The notes under the pieces are model-generated. The model ran no database searches. It was not told the origin of the DNA and saw nothing but the letters and a program-made list of their open reading frames with translations. Below, piece by piece: positions 10,919 to 19,395 of a stretch of 64,000 nt of DNA. The position numbers and the translations under genes are program-made. The DNA lies in NCBI RefSeq assembly GCF_003008555.2, contig NZ_CP027665.1, forward strand, positions 3,100,001 to 3,164,000, written 5' to 3'. Numbering within the stretch: position 1 is the stretch's first letter; each line of letters starts with the position of its first letter. The DNA is from Pukyongiella litopenaei (GTDB taxonomy: Bacteria > Pseudomonadota > Alphaproteobacteria > Rhodobacterales > Rhodobacteraceae).

Positions 10919-12226
10919 TCACAGGAATGTCAGGCCAAGGACGATGATCGCCCCGCCGATCAACAGGTGCACCACGCAGAACCCCATGATGTCACGGGCG
11001 CGCAGCCCGGCGATGCCCAGCAGCGGCAGCGCCCAGAACGGCTGGATCATGTTGGTCCAGGCATCGCCCCACGCGACCGCCATCGCGGCGCGGGCCGGAT
11101 CGACCCCGATCGCCGCGGCGGCCGGCAGCACCACCGGCGCCTGCACCGCCCATTGCCCTCCGCCCGACGGCACGAAGACGTTGACGATGCCGGCCGAGAG
11201 GAAGGTCCAGAAGGCAAAGGTCGTTTCATTGGCGAGCGAAACCATCGCCTCGGAAATCGACGCGGCGAGCCCCGAGGCGGTCATCACCCCCATGATCCCG
11301 GCATAGAACGGGAACTGGATCACGATCCCGGCGCCGCCGCTCACGCCTTCGCGCAGGCTGTTCAGCAGGTTGCGGGGGGACCCGTGCAGCAGGATCGCCA
11401 GCGTCAGGAACAGGAAGTTGACCACGTTCAGGCTGAGACCGCCCCCGCCGAGGAAATAGTGACCCAGCCAGACCAGCCCCAGCGCCCCGATGATCCACGA
11501 GATCACCGGCGAGTTCTCGAGCCGGTCGGCAAAGCGCATGTCGGCGGGAGCCTCCTCGGCCGGTTCGTCCAGCAGCGCGGGATCGACGGCGATGGTCTCG
11601 TCCTCGGGCGGCAGCATCATCCGGTTGACCAGCGGCACGGCGATGATCAGGGCGACCACGATGGCGATGTTGAAACCGGCAAAGATGGTCTGGCCGGTGC
11701 CGATCATGCCGATCTGTTCGGCGAACGGATGGCCGTCGGTCGCGATCGACAGCGGCACCGACCCGGAGAGCCCGCCGTGCCAGATCAGGAAGCCGGAATA
11801 GGCCGAGGCGATCAGCAGCCGGTAATCGACCCGGATCTGCCGCGCCAGTTCCTTGGCGAACAGCGCCCCGACCACCAGCCCGAAGCCCCAGTTGATCCAG
11901 CTCGCGCCCAGCGACACCAGGCTGACCAGCAGGATCGCGCCGCCCGGTGTGGTGGCCCGGCTGGCCAGCGCCGCCAGCAGCCGGCGCACCAGCGGGGTCG
12001 ATGCCATCATGAAGCCTGCGACCAGCACCAGCAGCATCTGCATCGAGAACTGCAGCAGCGCCCAGAACCCGTCGCCCCACATGGTCACGACCTCGATCGG
12101 GCCGGTGCCCTGGGTCAGGACCGCCGCCGCCATCACCACGAGGGTCAGAAGGGTCACCAGGACATAGGGATCGGGCAGGTAGCTTTCGACCAGGCGCGTG
12201 AGCGGGCGGGAAAGAATGCGCAACAT
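10919..12226 (-). CDS. AtoE-type short-chain fatty acid transporter family protein
   Basis: The protein has 435 residues, is almost entirely hydrophobic, and has about ten to twelve membrane segments. It matches the AtoE family in length and in typical phrases ([59 protein letters not shown]). AtoE in E. coli is linked to acetoacetate and short-chain fatty acid use. Here it sits between the DppC-type permease and DppD-type ATPase genes, with 4- and 7-base spacings, so it is co-transcribed with a peptide importer. Its ribosome site (AAGGAG) lies inside the end of dppC. Its substrate may differ from AtoE; possibly it carries a hydroxyproline breakdown product or another carboxylate. Confidence 0.88.
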   Translation of the reverse strand: MLRILSRPLTRLVESYLPDPYVLVTLLTLVVMAAAVLTQGTGPIEVVTMWGDGFWALLQFSMQMLLVLVAGFMMASTPLVRRLLAALASRATTPGGAILLVSLVSLGASWINWGFGLVVGALFAKELARQIRVDYRLLIASAYSGFLIWHGGLSGSVPLSIATDGHPFAEQIGMIGTGQTIFAGFNIAIVVALIIAVPLVNRMMLPPEDETIAVDPALLDEPAEEAPADMRFADRLENSPVISWIIGALGLVWLGHYFLGGGGLSLNVVNFLFLTLAILLHGSPRNLLNSLREGVSGGAGIVIQFPFYAGIMGVMTASGLAASISEAMVSLANETTFAFWTFLSAGIVNVFVPSGGGQWAVQAPVVLPAAAAIGVDPARAAMAVAWGDAWTNMIQPFWALPLLGIAGLRARDIMGFCVVHLLIGGAIIVLGLTFL

Positions 12227-12230
12227 CTGT

Positions 12231-13133
12231 TCAGCTCCTTTTCAGTTTCGGGTCCAGCGCATCGCGCAGACCGTCGCCCATCAGGTTGATCGCCAGCACC
12301 GTGACGAGGATCGCAAGGCCGGGGAAGGTCACCACCCACCAGGCCCGCAGGATGAATTCCCGCGCTTCGGCCAGCATGGTGCCCCATTCCGGTGTCGGGG
12401 GTTGCGCGCCCATGCCGAGGAAGCCCAGCGCCGCCACGTCCAGGATGGCGCTGGAAAACGACAGCGCGCCCTGCACGATGATCGGTGCCAGGCAGTTGGG
12501 TAGGACGGTGACGAACATCAGGTGGAACAGGCCCGCCCCGGCGATCTTGGCCGAGGTGACATAGTCCTTCTGCCGTTCCGTCATCACGCTGGCGCGGGTC
12601 AGGCGCACATAATGCGGCTGCTGCACGATGGCGATGGCGATCAGCGCGTTGATCAGGGTCGGCCCGAGAATCGCCACCAGGACCAGCGCCAGCAGCAGCG
12701 ACGGGAAGGCGAGGATGATGTCCATGATCCGCATGATCACGGTATCCAGCCATTTCGGCGCAAAGCCCGAGATCATGCCGATCAGGATGCCGCCGGTTGC
12801 CGCCACCGCGACCACCACCATCCCGACGAAGAACGAGAACCGCGCCCCCTCGATCAGGCGCGACAGCATGTCCCGGCCCAGCGGATCGGTGCCCAGCGGA
12901 AAGGCCCAGCTGCCGCCTTCCTGCCAGGCGGGCGGTTGCAGCGCGTGGTCGCGGAACTGCTCGGTCGGGTCGTAGGGGGCCAGGAGCGGGGCGAACACGG
13001 TGACCAGGAAAAAGGCGAGGAACACATAGAGCCCGATCACGGCGCCCCGGTTCTCGCGGAAATAGTACCAGAATTCGCGCAGGCGGCTGGGGCGGGCGAT
13101 CTCGGTCACGGCGGGGGCGGTCGTGTCGGTCAT
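12231..13133 (-). CDS. dppC: Dipeptide ABC transporter permease (DppC-type)
   Basis: This 300-residue inner-membrane permease of the OppC/DppC group has an N-terminal membrane segment (GAVIGLYVFLAFFLVTVFAPLLAPYDP) and the family phrase FPLGTDPLGRDMLSRLIEGARFS. The coupling-helix motif that contacts the ATPase reads HYVRLTRASVMTERQKDYVTSAKIAGAG. It follows the dppB gene with 1 base between stop and start. It forms the channel with DppB. Confidence 0.95.
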   Translation of the reverse strand: MTDTTAPAVTEIARPSRLREFWYYFRENRGAVIGLYVFLAFFLVTVFAPLLAPYDPTEQFRDHALQPPAWQEGGSWAFPLGTDPLGRDMLSRLIEGARFSFFVGMVVVAVAATGGILIGMISGFAPKWLDTVIMRIMDIILAFPSLLLALVLVAILGPTLINALIAIAIVQQPHYVRLTRASVMTERQKDYVTSAKIAGAGLFHLMFVTVLPNCLAPIIVQGALSFSSAILDVAALGFLGMGAQPPTPEWGTMLAEAREFILRAWWVVTFPGLAILVTVLAINLMGDGLRDALDPKLKRS

Positions 13134-13134
13134 C

Positions 13135-14142
13135 TCAGCGCTTCCTGATCTTGGGGTTGATGACGCCGTAGAGCACGTCCACGGTCAGGTTCACGATCAT
13201 GACCACGACCGCGATCAGCAGCAGCCCGCCCTGAACCACCGGGTAGTCGCGGCGATAGATGCTGTCGACCATCCATTTGCCGATGCCCGGCCAACTGAAG
13301 ATGGTTTCGGTCAGGATCGCCCCCGCGAGCAGGGTGCCGACGCTCAGCCCGATGACGGTGATCACCGGGATCAGCGCGTTGCGCAGGGCGTGGATGCCGT
13401 TGATCCTGCCCGGCGCGAGTCCCTTGGCGCGGGCGGTGCGGATGTAATCCTCGCCCAGCACTTCGAGCATCGCGGAGCGGGTCTGCCGCGCGATCACCGC
13501 CAGCGGAATGGTGCCCAGCACGATCGCCGGCAGCATCAGGTGCCGCACCGCCGAGGCAAAGGCGCCCTTCTGCCCCGAGGCCAGGCTGTCGATCAGCATG
13601 AACCCGGTCGGGGTGGGGAAGAAATAGATCAGGTCGATGCGCCCCGATACCGGGGTCCAGCCGAGATTGCCGGAAAACACGATGATCAGCAGCAGCGCCC
13701 ACCAGAAGATCGGCATCGAATAGCCCACCAGCGCGGTGGACATCAGCAGGCGGTCGAACAGCTTGCCCCGGTTCACGGCCGCGATCACGCCCGCGGGCAG
13801 GCCCAGGATCAGGGCAAAGACCATGGCGCAGATCGACAGTTCCAGCGTCGCCGGGAACAGGGCAAAGAATTCATCCCAGACCGGGCGCTTGGTCACATAG
13901 CTCATCCCGAGATCGCCCTGCAGCACGCCGGTCAGGTAATCCCAGAACTGGACCCAGATCGGCTGGTCGAAGCCGAATTGCCGCGTCAGTTCCTGGTAAC
14001 GTTCCTCGCTCAGCCCGCGTTCGCCCGCCATCACGATGATCGGATCGCCGGGCAGTACCCGGATGAAGCCGAAGGAAATCAGCGTCACCCCGATGAAGGT
14101 GGGAACAAAGGTCAGCAGCCGCGAGACGAGATATTTCAGCAT
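13135..14142 (-). CDS. dppB: Dipeptide ABC transporter permease (DppB-type)
   Basis: This 335-residue OppB/DppB-type permease starts MLKYLVSRLLTFVPTFIGVTLISF. It has the family's long periplasmic loop after TM1 and the coupling motif with ARQTRSAMLEVLGEDYIRTARAKGL. The stop of the upstream M24 peptidase overlaps its start by 7 bases, so the two are translationally coupled. It forms the transmembrane channel with the DppC-type protein. Confidence 0.95.
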   Translation of the reverse strand: MLKYLVSRLLTFVPTFIGVTLISFGFIRVLPGDPIIVMAGERGLSEERYQELTRQFGFDQPIWVQFWDYLTGVLQGDLGMSYVTKRPVWDEFFALFPATLELSICAMVFALILGLPAGVIAAVNRGKLFDRLLMSTALVGYSMPIFWWALLLIIVFSGNLGWTPVSGRIDLIYFFPTPTGFMLIDSLASGQKGAFASAVRHLMLPAIVLGTIPLAVIARQTRSAMLEVLGEDYIRTARAKGLAPGRINGIHALRNALIPVITVIGLSVGTLLAGAILTETIFSWPGIGKWMVDSIYRRDYPVVQGGLLLIAVVVMIVNLTVDVLYGVINPKIRKR

Positions 14143-15245
14143 GGCAGCACCATCAGTTCTGTCGGGAATGTGGTCAGCGACTCGCAGCCGGTTTCGGTCA
14201 CGAGGATGTCGTCCTCGATGCGGACGCCGAAGCTCCCGGTCTTGTAGAGCCCGGGTTCGTTGGTGAACACCGTGCCGGCCTGCAGCACCTGGTGGTTGCC
14301 GCGCATGATGTAGGGGGCTTCATGCACGTCCCGGCCCAGCCCGTGCCCGGTCTTGGTGCGGATGCGGTCGGCATAGGGCGAGGCTTCGAGCACCCCGGTC
14401 ACGGCATCGTCGATCTCATGCGCGGTGATCCCGGCGCGGGTGATCTCGTGACCCTTGCGGTTGGCGGCCAGCACGGTGTCATAGACCGCGCGGCCCTCGT
14501 CGCTGGCATGGCCCAGGAACACGGTGCGGGTGATGTCGGCGGCGAACCCGTGCTTGCGGGCGCCGAAATCGAACAGCAGCGCGTCGCCGGGCCGGACCGC
14601 ATAGTCGGTCCGCGCCTTGGCATGGGGCCGGGCCGACCCGTCGCCCGCGGCAACGATGGGGTGGAACGCCTGGTCCTCGGCACCTTCGGCGAACAGCGCC
14701 TGGATCAGCGCCTGTTCGATCTGGGTTTCGGACTGGCCCGGGCGAATCCCGGCCAGCGTCCGTTCCAGCGCGCGTTCCGAGATCGCGATGGCGGCGCGCA
14801 GCGCGGCGATGTCGTCGTCGCTCTTGACGATGCGCAGGCCGGAAATCGCGGTCTCACCGTCGATGATGCGCAGGTCGGGCTGGGCGGTCTTCAGGGCGTG
14901 ATGCACGAAAACGCGCATCACCTGGCCCTCGACCGCGAGCGATGAAATTCCGAGGTGGTCCAGCAACGCGGCAAAGGCCGCGTCATAGCCATCCTGGTCG
15001 CGCCAGTCGAACACGGCCCCGCTGAAACCGACCAGGTCCCAGCTGCGCAGTTCCAGATTGGGCACCAGCGCCGCCGGTTCGCCGCGGGCGGGCACCACCA
15101 GCAGGAAGGGGCGTTCGTGGCTCATGAAGGGATGGCCGAGCGCGGCGGTGAAATTCGGGCCCGGCACCAGCGCCACGGCATCGACGGACAGGTCGGTGGC
15201 AATGCGGGCAAGCGCGGTCAGCCGGGAGGCAAGGGTCTGATTCAC
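14136..15245 (-). CDS. M24 family Xaa-Pro aminopeptidase/dipeptidase
   Basis: This 369-residue protein has the creatinase-like N-terminal domain and the pita-bread metallopeptidase fold. All metal ligands of the M24 family are visible: LFDFGARKHGFAADITRT (two Asp), TGHGLGRDVHE (His), FTNEPGLY (Glu) and GVRIEDDILVT (Glu). It lacks a signal peptide, so it acts in the cytoplasm on imported peptides. Enzymes of this type cut Xaa-Pro bonds. It is the first gene after dppA and overlaps dppB, which suggests that the transporter carries proline- or hydroxyproline-containing peptides. Confidence 0.93.
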   Translation of the reverse strand: MNQTLASRLTALARIATDLSVDAVALVPGPNFTAALGHPFMSHERPFLLVVPARGEPAALVPNLELRSWDLVGFSGAVFDWRDQDGYDAAFAALLDHLGISSLAVEGQVMRVFVHHALKTAQPDLRIIDGETAISGLRIVKSDDDIAALRAAIAISERALERTLAGIRPGQSETQIEQALIQALFAEGAEDQAFHPIVAAGDGSARPHAKARTDYAVRPGDALLFDFGARKHGFAADITRTVFLGHASDEGRAVYDTVLAANRKGHEITRAGITAHEIDDAVTGVLEASPYADRIRTKTGHGLGRDVHEAPYIMRGNHQVLQAGTVFTNEPGLYKTGSFGVRIEDDILVTETGCESLTTFPTELMVLPC

Positions 15246-15264
15246 GTGGCTCGTCTTTCGCTGC

Positions 15265-15302
15265 GTGAAAAGAGCGGGGCGGCGACCGGGCCGCCGCCCC
15301 GC
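15265..15302 (-). terminator. Intrinsic terminator or attenuator after dppA
   Basis: Read on the minus strand, an 11-base perfect stem (GCGGGGCGGCG and its complement, plus-strand arms 15274-15284 and 15292-15302) with a 7-base loop is followed by TCTTTT. It lies just after the dppA stop and before the M24 peptidase gene. It probably lowers expression of the rest of the operon relative to the binding protein, a common arrangement. Confidence 0.8.
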
Positions 15303-15312
15303 GATGGTTGGA

Positions 15313-16902
15313 TTACTTCAGGCCGACGGCGTTGAAGATGTGGCCGCCCAGCGGGTGCACCACATAATTGTCCACCTCGGGGCGCATGGTCATGTAGACC
15401 ACCGAATGCGCGATGGTGGCCCAGGGCGCCTGTTCCTTGAAGATCACCTGTGCCTGCTCGTAGAGCGGCTGGCGCTCGGCCTGCGTAGGCAGGATCTTGG
15501 CCTTCTGGATCAGCTCTTCGAACGGCTCGTGGCACCACTGCGCGCGGTTCGAGTTTTCGCGCCCGTCGCAGCCCAGCAGCACGGCGAGGAAGTTGTCCGG
15601 GTCGCCGTTGTCGCCGGTCCAGCCCAGCAGCACCGCGCCATCGCGATCCAGTTCACGCGACCGCGACAGGTATTCGCCCCATTCGTAGGAGACGATTTCC
15701 ACGGTCACGCCGATCTTGTCGAAATCGGCCTGGATCAGTTCGGCCATGCGCCGCGCGTTGGGGTTGTAGGGGCGCTGCACCGGCATCGCCCAGATCTTCA
15801 TCGACAGGTCCGTCACGCCTTCGGCCTCGAGCGCGGCCTTGGCGGCCTCGGGATCATAGGGATCATCCTCGATGGCGTTGTTGTAGGACCACATGGTCGG
15901 CGGGATCGGGTTCTTGGCGATCTGGCCCGAGCCCTGGAACACCACGTCGATGATCGCCTGCTTGTCGATCGCCATGTTCAGCGCCTTGCGCACATTGGCG
16001 TTGTCGAACGGCGCCTGGGTCGTGTTGTAGGCCAGGTAGCCGACATTCAGGCCTTCCTGTTCCATCACCACGACGTTCTCGTCATCTTTCATCGCCTGGA
16101 TGTCGGCCGGGTTCGGATAGGCCATCACATGGCATTCGCCGGCCTGCACCTTCTGGTAACGCACGCTGGCATCCGGGGTGATCGCGAAGATCAGCGTTTC
16201 GACGCGTGCCGGGTCACCCCAGTAGTCGTCGTTGCGCACATAGCGGATCACCGCGTCTTTCTGATAGGCTTGGTACTTGAACGGGCCGGTGCCGATGGGG
16301 TTCTGGTTCAGCATCTCGGGCGTGCCCGCGTCCAGCATCGCCTGCCCGTATTCCGCCGACACGATCGAGGCGAAATCCATGGCCATGTTGGCGATGAACG
16401 GCGCTTCGGGACGGGTCAGGTTGAACTGGACCGTCAGGTCGTCGATCTTCTCGATGCTTTCGACCAGGTCGGGCATCGACATGCCCCCGTAATATTCCCA
16501 GGTGCCGCCCGACGCTTTGTGGAACGGATGTTCCGGGTCGTGCTGGCGCATGAACGAGAAAATCACGTCATCGGCGTTGAAATCGCGGCTGGGCGTGAAG
16601 ATGTCGTTGGCATGGAACTTCACACCGGCGCGCAGCTTGAAGGTCACGGTCTTGCCGTCATCCGAGACTTCCCAGCTCTCGGCCAGGGCCGGGATCACCT
16701 CGGTGGTGCCGACCTTGAATTCGGTGAGCCGGTTGTAGATCGGGTGGCTGGAGGCATCGAAGGTGGTGCCGGCAGTATACAGCGCCGGGTCGAAGCCTTC
16801 GGGCGATCCTTCCGAGCAATAGACCAGCGCCTGTGCCGAGGCCATGCCGGCGCTCAGCGCCAGAGCGGTAGCCCCCGCCGTCAGAAACGATCTGATTTTC
16901 AT
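15313..16902 (-). CDS. dppA: Peptide ABC transporter substrate-binding protein (DppA-type, SBP_bac_5)
   Basis: This 529-residue periplasmic protein has a signal peptide MKIRSFLTAGATALALSAGMASA and the family-5 binding-protein pattern from the start of the mature part (LVYCSEGSPEGFDPALYTAGTTFDASS). It also has VIPALAESWEVSDDGKTVTFKLR and the conserved C-terminal region with WTGDNGDPDNFL and NSNRAQWC. The phrases match the DppA (dipeptide/heme) group closely. It is the first gene of the peptide operon; the start has an AGGGAGT ribosome site. Confidence 0.95.
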   Translation of the reverse strand: MKIRSFLTAGATALALSAGMASAQALVYCSEGSPEGFDPALYTAGTTFDASSHPIYNRLTEFKVGTTEVIPALAESWEVSDDGKTVTFKLRAGVKFHANDIFTPSRDFNADDVIFSFMRQHDPEHPFHKASGGTWEYYGGMSMPDLVESIEKIDDLTVQFNLTRPEAPFIANMAMDFASIVSAEYGQAMLDAGTPEMLNQNPIGTGPFKYQAYQKDAVIRYVRNDDYWGDPARVETLIFAITPDASVRYQKVQAGECHVMAYPNPADIQAMKDDENVVVMEQEGLNVGYLAYNTTQAPFDNANVRKALNMAIDKQAIIDVVFQGSGQIAKNPIPPTMWSYNNAIEDDPYDPEAAKAALEAEGVTDLSMKIWAMPVQRPYNPNARRMAELIQADFDKIGVTVEIVSYEWGEYLSRSRELDRDGAVLLGWTGDNGDPDNFLAVLLGCDGRENSNRAQWCHEPFEELIQKAKILPTQAERQPLYEQAQVIFKEQAPWATIAHSVVYMTMRPEVDNYVVHPLGGHIFNAVGLK

Positions 16903-17037
16903 GGATTACTCCCTGATTGGTTCATTGATCTGCACGGGAGGTCCCCATACCGGCCAGGCTGGCCGATTCCCTCCCATTGCATGGCTGCAACCTGCCATCA
17001 GAAGCAAAAAGATGAAAGGGGGGCGGTTTGGGGGCGG

Positions 17038-17910
17038 TCAGGTAAACTTGCGGAAGAACCGGGTGCGGTTGAACATGTCCTCGAGCGCCTCCATCCGGTC
17101 GCGGGTTCCGTCCCAGCGGCGTTCCTGGACATCCGCGATCACCGTTTCCAGGACCAGCATCAGGGATACCGCGCTGTCCCAGGCCGATGGCACCGCGATC
17201 CGCCCCGAAAAGGTGCAATCGGCAAACTCATGCACCGGCGACCGCCACTGGTCGGTGAACAGGATGATGCGCGCGCCCCGTTCGCGCGCCAGTTCGGCCA
17301 GTTTCAGCGTCGAGTTTTCGTAGCGGCGCACGTCGAAGATCACCACCACGTCGCCCCTGGCCACGTCCAGCAGGTAATGAGGCCAGGCATTCGAGATCGA
17401 CTGGATCAGCGTCACCCGTGGCCGCATTACCTGCATGTGCAGAAAGAAATACTCGGCCAGCGACCGGGTGATGCGCCCGCCCGCCACATAGACCGCGCTG
17501 TCGCCATCGGCCAGCAGGGCGCAGGCCCGTTCGAACGTGTCGAGGTCGATCCCGGTGAGGGTCTGGCGGATATTGCCGATCACCGCATCGGCGAACCGGT
17601 TGAGGATATGACCCTGCGGCGCGCGTTCGGCCCAGCCGGCGCGTTTGGTGATCGGGTCGGAAATCTTGGCCTCGAGTTCGTCGCGCAGCGCGGCCTGGAA
17701 GGCGGGGAACCCTGAATACCCCAGTTTCTGCACCATGCGCACCACCGTCGGCGTGGACACGCCTGCGTTCTGCGCTACCTGGGTGACCGACCCCAGCCCC
17801 GAAACCGGGTAGTTCTCGAGCAGCGAATCGGTGAGCTGCCGCTCGGCGCGCGTGAGTTGATCGAATGCCGCGCGCAGTCTCCGGTCGATGGTTTCCGTCG
17901 CTTCGTTCAC
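17038..17910 (-). CDS. RpiR family transcriptional regulator (HTH plus SIS domain)
   Basis: I place the start at GTG 17910, 6-7 bases after a strong AGGAGGA site; the frame is open much further upstream but runs through the promoter and the opposite-strand gene. The 290-residue product has an N-terminal RpiR helix-turn-helix (GSVTQVAQNAGVSTPTVVRMVQKLGYSGFPAFQ, residues about 35-75) and a SIS sugar-phosphate-type ligand domain (AVYVAGGRITRSLAEYFFLHM, VVVIFDVRRYENSTLKLAELARERGA). It lies between the peptide operon (same strand, downstream) and the divergent amidohydrolase/TRAP operon; the divergent one is the likelier target. Confidence 0.92.
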   Translation of the reverse strand: MNEATETIDRRLRAAFDQLTRAERQLTDSLLENYPVSGLGSVTQVAQNAGVSTPTVVRMVQKLGYSGFPAFQAALRDELEAKISDPITKRAGWAERAPQGHILNRFADAVIGNIRQTLTGIDLDTFERACALLADGDSAVYVAGGRITRSLAEYFFLHMQVMRPRVTLIQSISNAWPHYLLDVARGDVVVIFDVRRYENSTLKLAELARERGARIILFTDQWRSPVHEFADCTFSGRIAVPSAWDSAVSLMLVLETVIADVQERRWDGTRDRMEALEDMFNRTRFFRKFT

Positions 17911-17927
17911 CGCAGCGGTCCTCCTGT

Positions 17928-17974
17928 TTGATGAAATTATCAACAGATACCTCACTGGTGAAGAAAAAATTTCA
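17928..17974. promoter_or_regulatory. Candidate RpiR operator(s) and rpiR promoter
   Basis: In an AT-rich patch between rpiR and the divergent operon, TTGATGAAATTATCAA (17928-17943) is a 16-base dyad with 5-base perfect arms, and TGAAGAAAAAATTTCA (17959-17974) has 4-base arms. On the minus strand, GATAAT at 17941-17936 is a good -10 and TCTTCA at 17964-17959, 17 bases upstream, a weak -35, so the first dyad covers the rpiR -10. Autoregulation is an inference. Confidence 0.4.
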
Positions 17975-18046
17975 GAACCTGCGTTGACAGCGGGGGGCGG
18001 GATGAAGAATTCTTTTCGCCAACGGACAAGGGGGAAGACTGTCTCG

Positions 18047-18835
18047 ATGACGGGGGTGGAACGGGAAACCGGCGCGGGCGCGGCGCGGCTGCATAATGGC
18101 GACGGGCGCGCCGCGATGCTGCTGGTCTGCGAACATGCCTCGTGCCACATCCCGGCCGAATACGGCGATCTGGGCCTGCCCCCGGCGCTGCGCGAGGCGC
18201 ATATCGCCTGGGACCCCGGCGCGCTGGCGGTGGCGGAACACCTGTCGGAGGCCTTCGATGCGCCGCTGGTCGCGGGGGCGGCGTCGCGGCTGCTGTTCGA
18301 CTGCAACCGGCCGCCCGAGGCGCCCGACGCGATCCCGGAACGCTCCGAGATCCACGACATTCCCGGCAATCGCGGGCTGACGGCGGACGCGCGCGCCGAC
18401 CGGGTGCGCCGGTTCCACGACCCGTTCCGGGCATTGCTGGCCGGAACGCTGGCGCGGTTTGCCGCCCCTCCGGTGCTGGTGACCGTGCACAGTTTCACGC
18501 CGGTCTATCGCGGCGCACCGCGCGCAGTGCAGATCGGCCTGCTGCATGACAGCGACGACCGCATGGCGCGGGCCATGTTCGACCGGGCCGGCGTGCATAC
18601 CGACCTGGCCGTGGCGCTCAATCAACCCTACGGGCCCGGCGATGGCGTCACCCATACGCTGCGTGCCCATGCGCTGCCTGTCGGCGCGCCGAACGTGATG
18701 CTGGAAATCCGCAACGACCTGATCGCGACACCGCGGGCGCAGGCCGACATCGGCCGGATGCTGGCGGGCTGGATCGCGGCAGCGGCCGCGGATTGCGGCA
18801 TCGTCACCGGGGCGGAGGGCAGGCCATGCGCGTGA
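18047..18835 (+). CDS. N-formylglutamate amidohydrolase family protein
   Basis: I chose ATG 18047 because the family similarity begins soon after it and the longer frame crosses the promoter region; ATG 18002 is an alternative. The 262-residue product is a PF05013 member, with LLVCEHASCHIPAEYGDLGLP near the start, then IAWDPGA, SRLLFDCNR, a VHSFTPVY motif and NVMLEIRNDLI. Known members hydrolyse N-formylglutamate (last step of one histidine pathway) or related acylated amino acids. No hut genes are near. It leads an operon with a TRAP importer, and its last bases overlap the dctQ start, so it may act on a gamma-glutamyl or other N-acyl compound instead. Confidence 0.85.
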   Translation: MTGVERETGAGAARLHNGDGRAAMLLVCEHASCHIPAEYGDLGLPPALREAHIAWDPGALAVAEHLSEAFDAPLVAGAASRLLFDCNRPPEAPDAIPERSEIHDIPGNRGLTADARADRVRRFHDPFRALLAGTLARFAAPPVLVTVHSFTPVYRGAPRAVQIGLLHDSDDRMARAMFDRAGVHTDLAVALNQPYGPGDGVTHTLRAHALPVGAPNVMLEIRNDLIATPRAQADIGRMLAGWIAAAAADCGIVTGAEGRPCA

Positions 18836-19392
18836 TCCGCGCCTATGTGCGCATCATCGACGCGGTCAATCTCCGGCTCGGGCGGGTCGTGATGTATGGC
18901 ATCTTCGTGATGGTTGCCGTCCTGCTGTGGTCGTCGGTTTCAAAGACCTTCTTCCTGCCGTCGCTCTGGACGCTGGAGACTGCGCAATTCGCGATGGTCG
19001 CCTATTACATGCTGGGCGGGCCTTATTCGCTCCAACTGGGGTCGAACGTGCGGATGGACCTGTTCTATCACAACTGGTCGGACCGGCGAAAAGCGTGGTT
19101 CGACGCGGTCACGGTGCTGTTCCTGCTCTTCTACCTGGGCGTGCTGCTCTATGGCGGGCTGGGCTCGACCGCCTATTCGCTGGGTTACTGGGGCGACCAG
19201 CCGCTGGCGTTCTTTGCCGGGCTGGCCACCGGCGCCGAAGAGATCGGCCGGGTCGAACGCAGCCCGACCGCCTGGCGCCCGGTGATGTGGCCGATCAAGG
19301 TGGTGATGTGCACCGGCGTCCTGCTGATGCTGCTGCAGGCGCTGTCGGAATTCTTCAAGGATATCGCGCGTCTGCGCGGGGTGGAGCTGTAA
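18826..19392 (+). CDS. dctQ: TRAP transporter small permease (DctQ)
   Basis: The protein has 188 residues from ATG 18826, which has a GGAGG-type site and overlaps the end of the preceding gene by 10 bases. It has four membrane segments (about residues 22-42, 55-75, 95-120, 160-180), the normal plan for the small TRAP subunit, with WTLETAQFAMVAYYMLGGPYSL in the second. It works with the large permease and binding protein in sodium- or proton-driven uptake of an organic anion or zwitterion. Confidence 0.9.
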   Translation: MRVIRAYVRIIDAVNLRLGRVVMYGIFVMVAVLLWSSVSKTFFLPSLWTLETAQFAMVAYYMLGGPYSLQLGSNVRMDLFYHNWSDRRKAWFDAVTVLFLLFYLGVLLYGGLGSTAYSLGYWGDQPLAFFAGLATGAEEIGRVERSPTAWRPVMWPIKVVMCTGVLLMLLQALSEFFKDIARLRGVEL

Positions 19393-19395
19393 CCC

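Noticed and set aside
17984-18012. TTGACA at 17984-17989 as the full promoter of the amidohydrolase operon
   Set aside because: No acceptable -10 lies 16-19 bases downstream, so I keep it as a possible element only.
17911-18498. Upstream extension of the rpiR reading frame
   Set aside because: It crosses the shared promoter and runs antisense through the amidohydrolase gene; a strong ribosome site points to GTG 17910.
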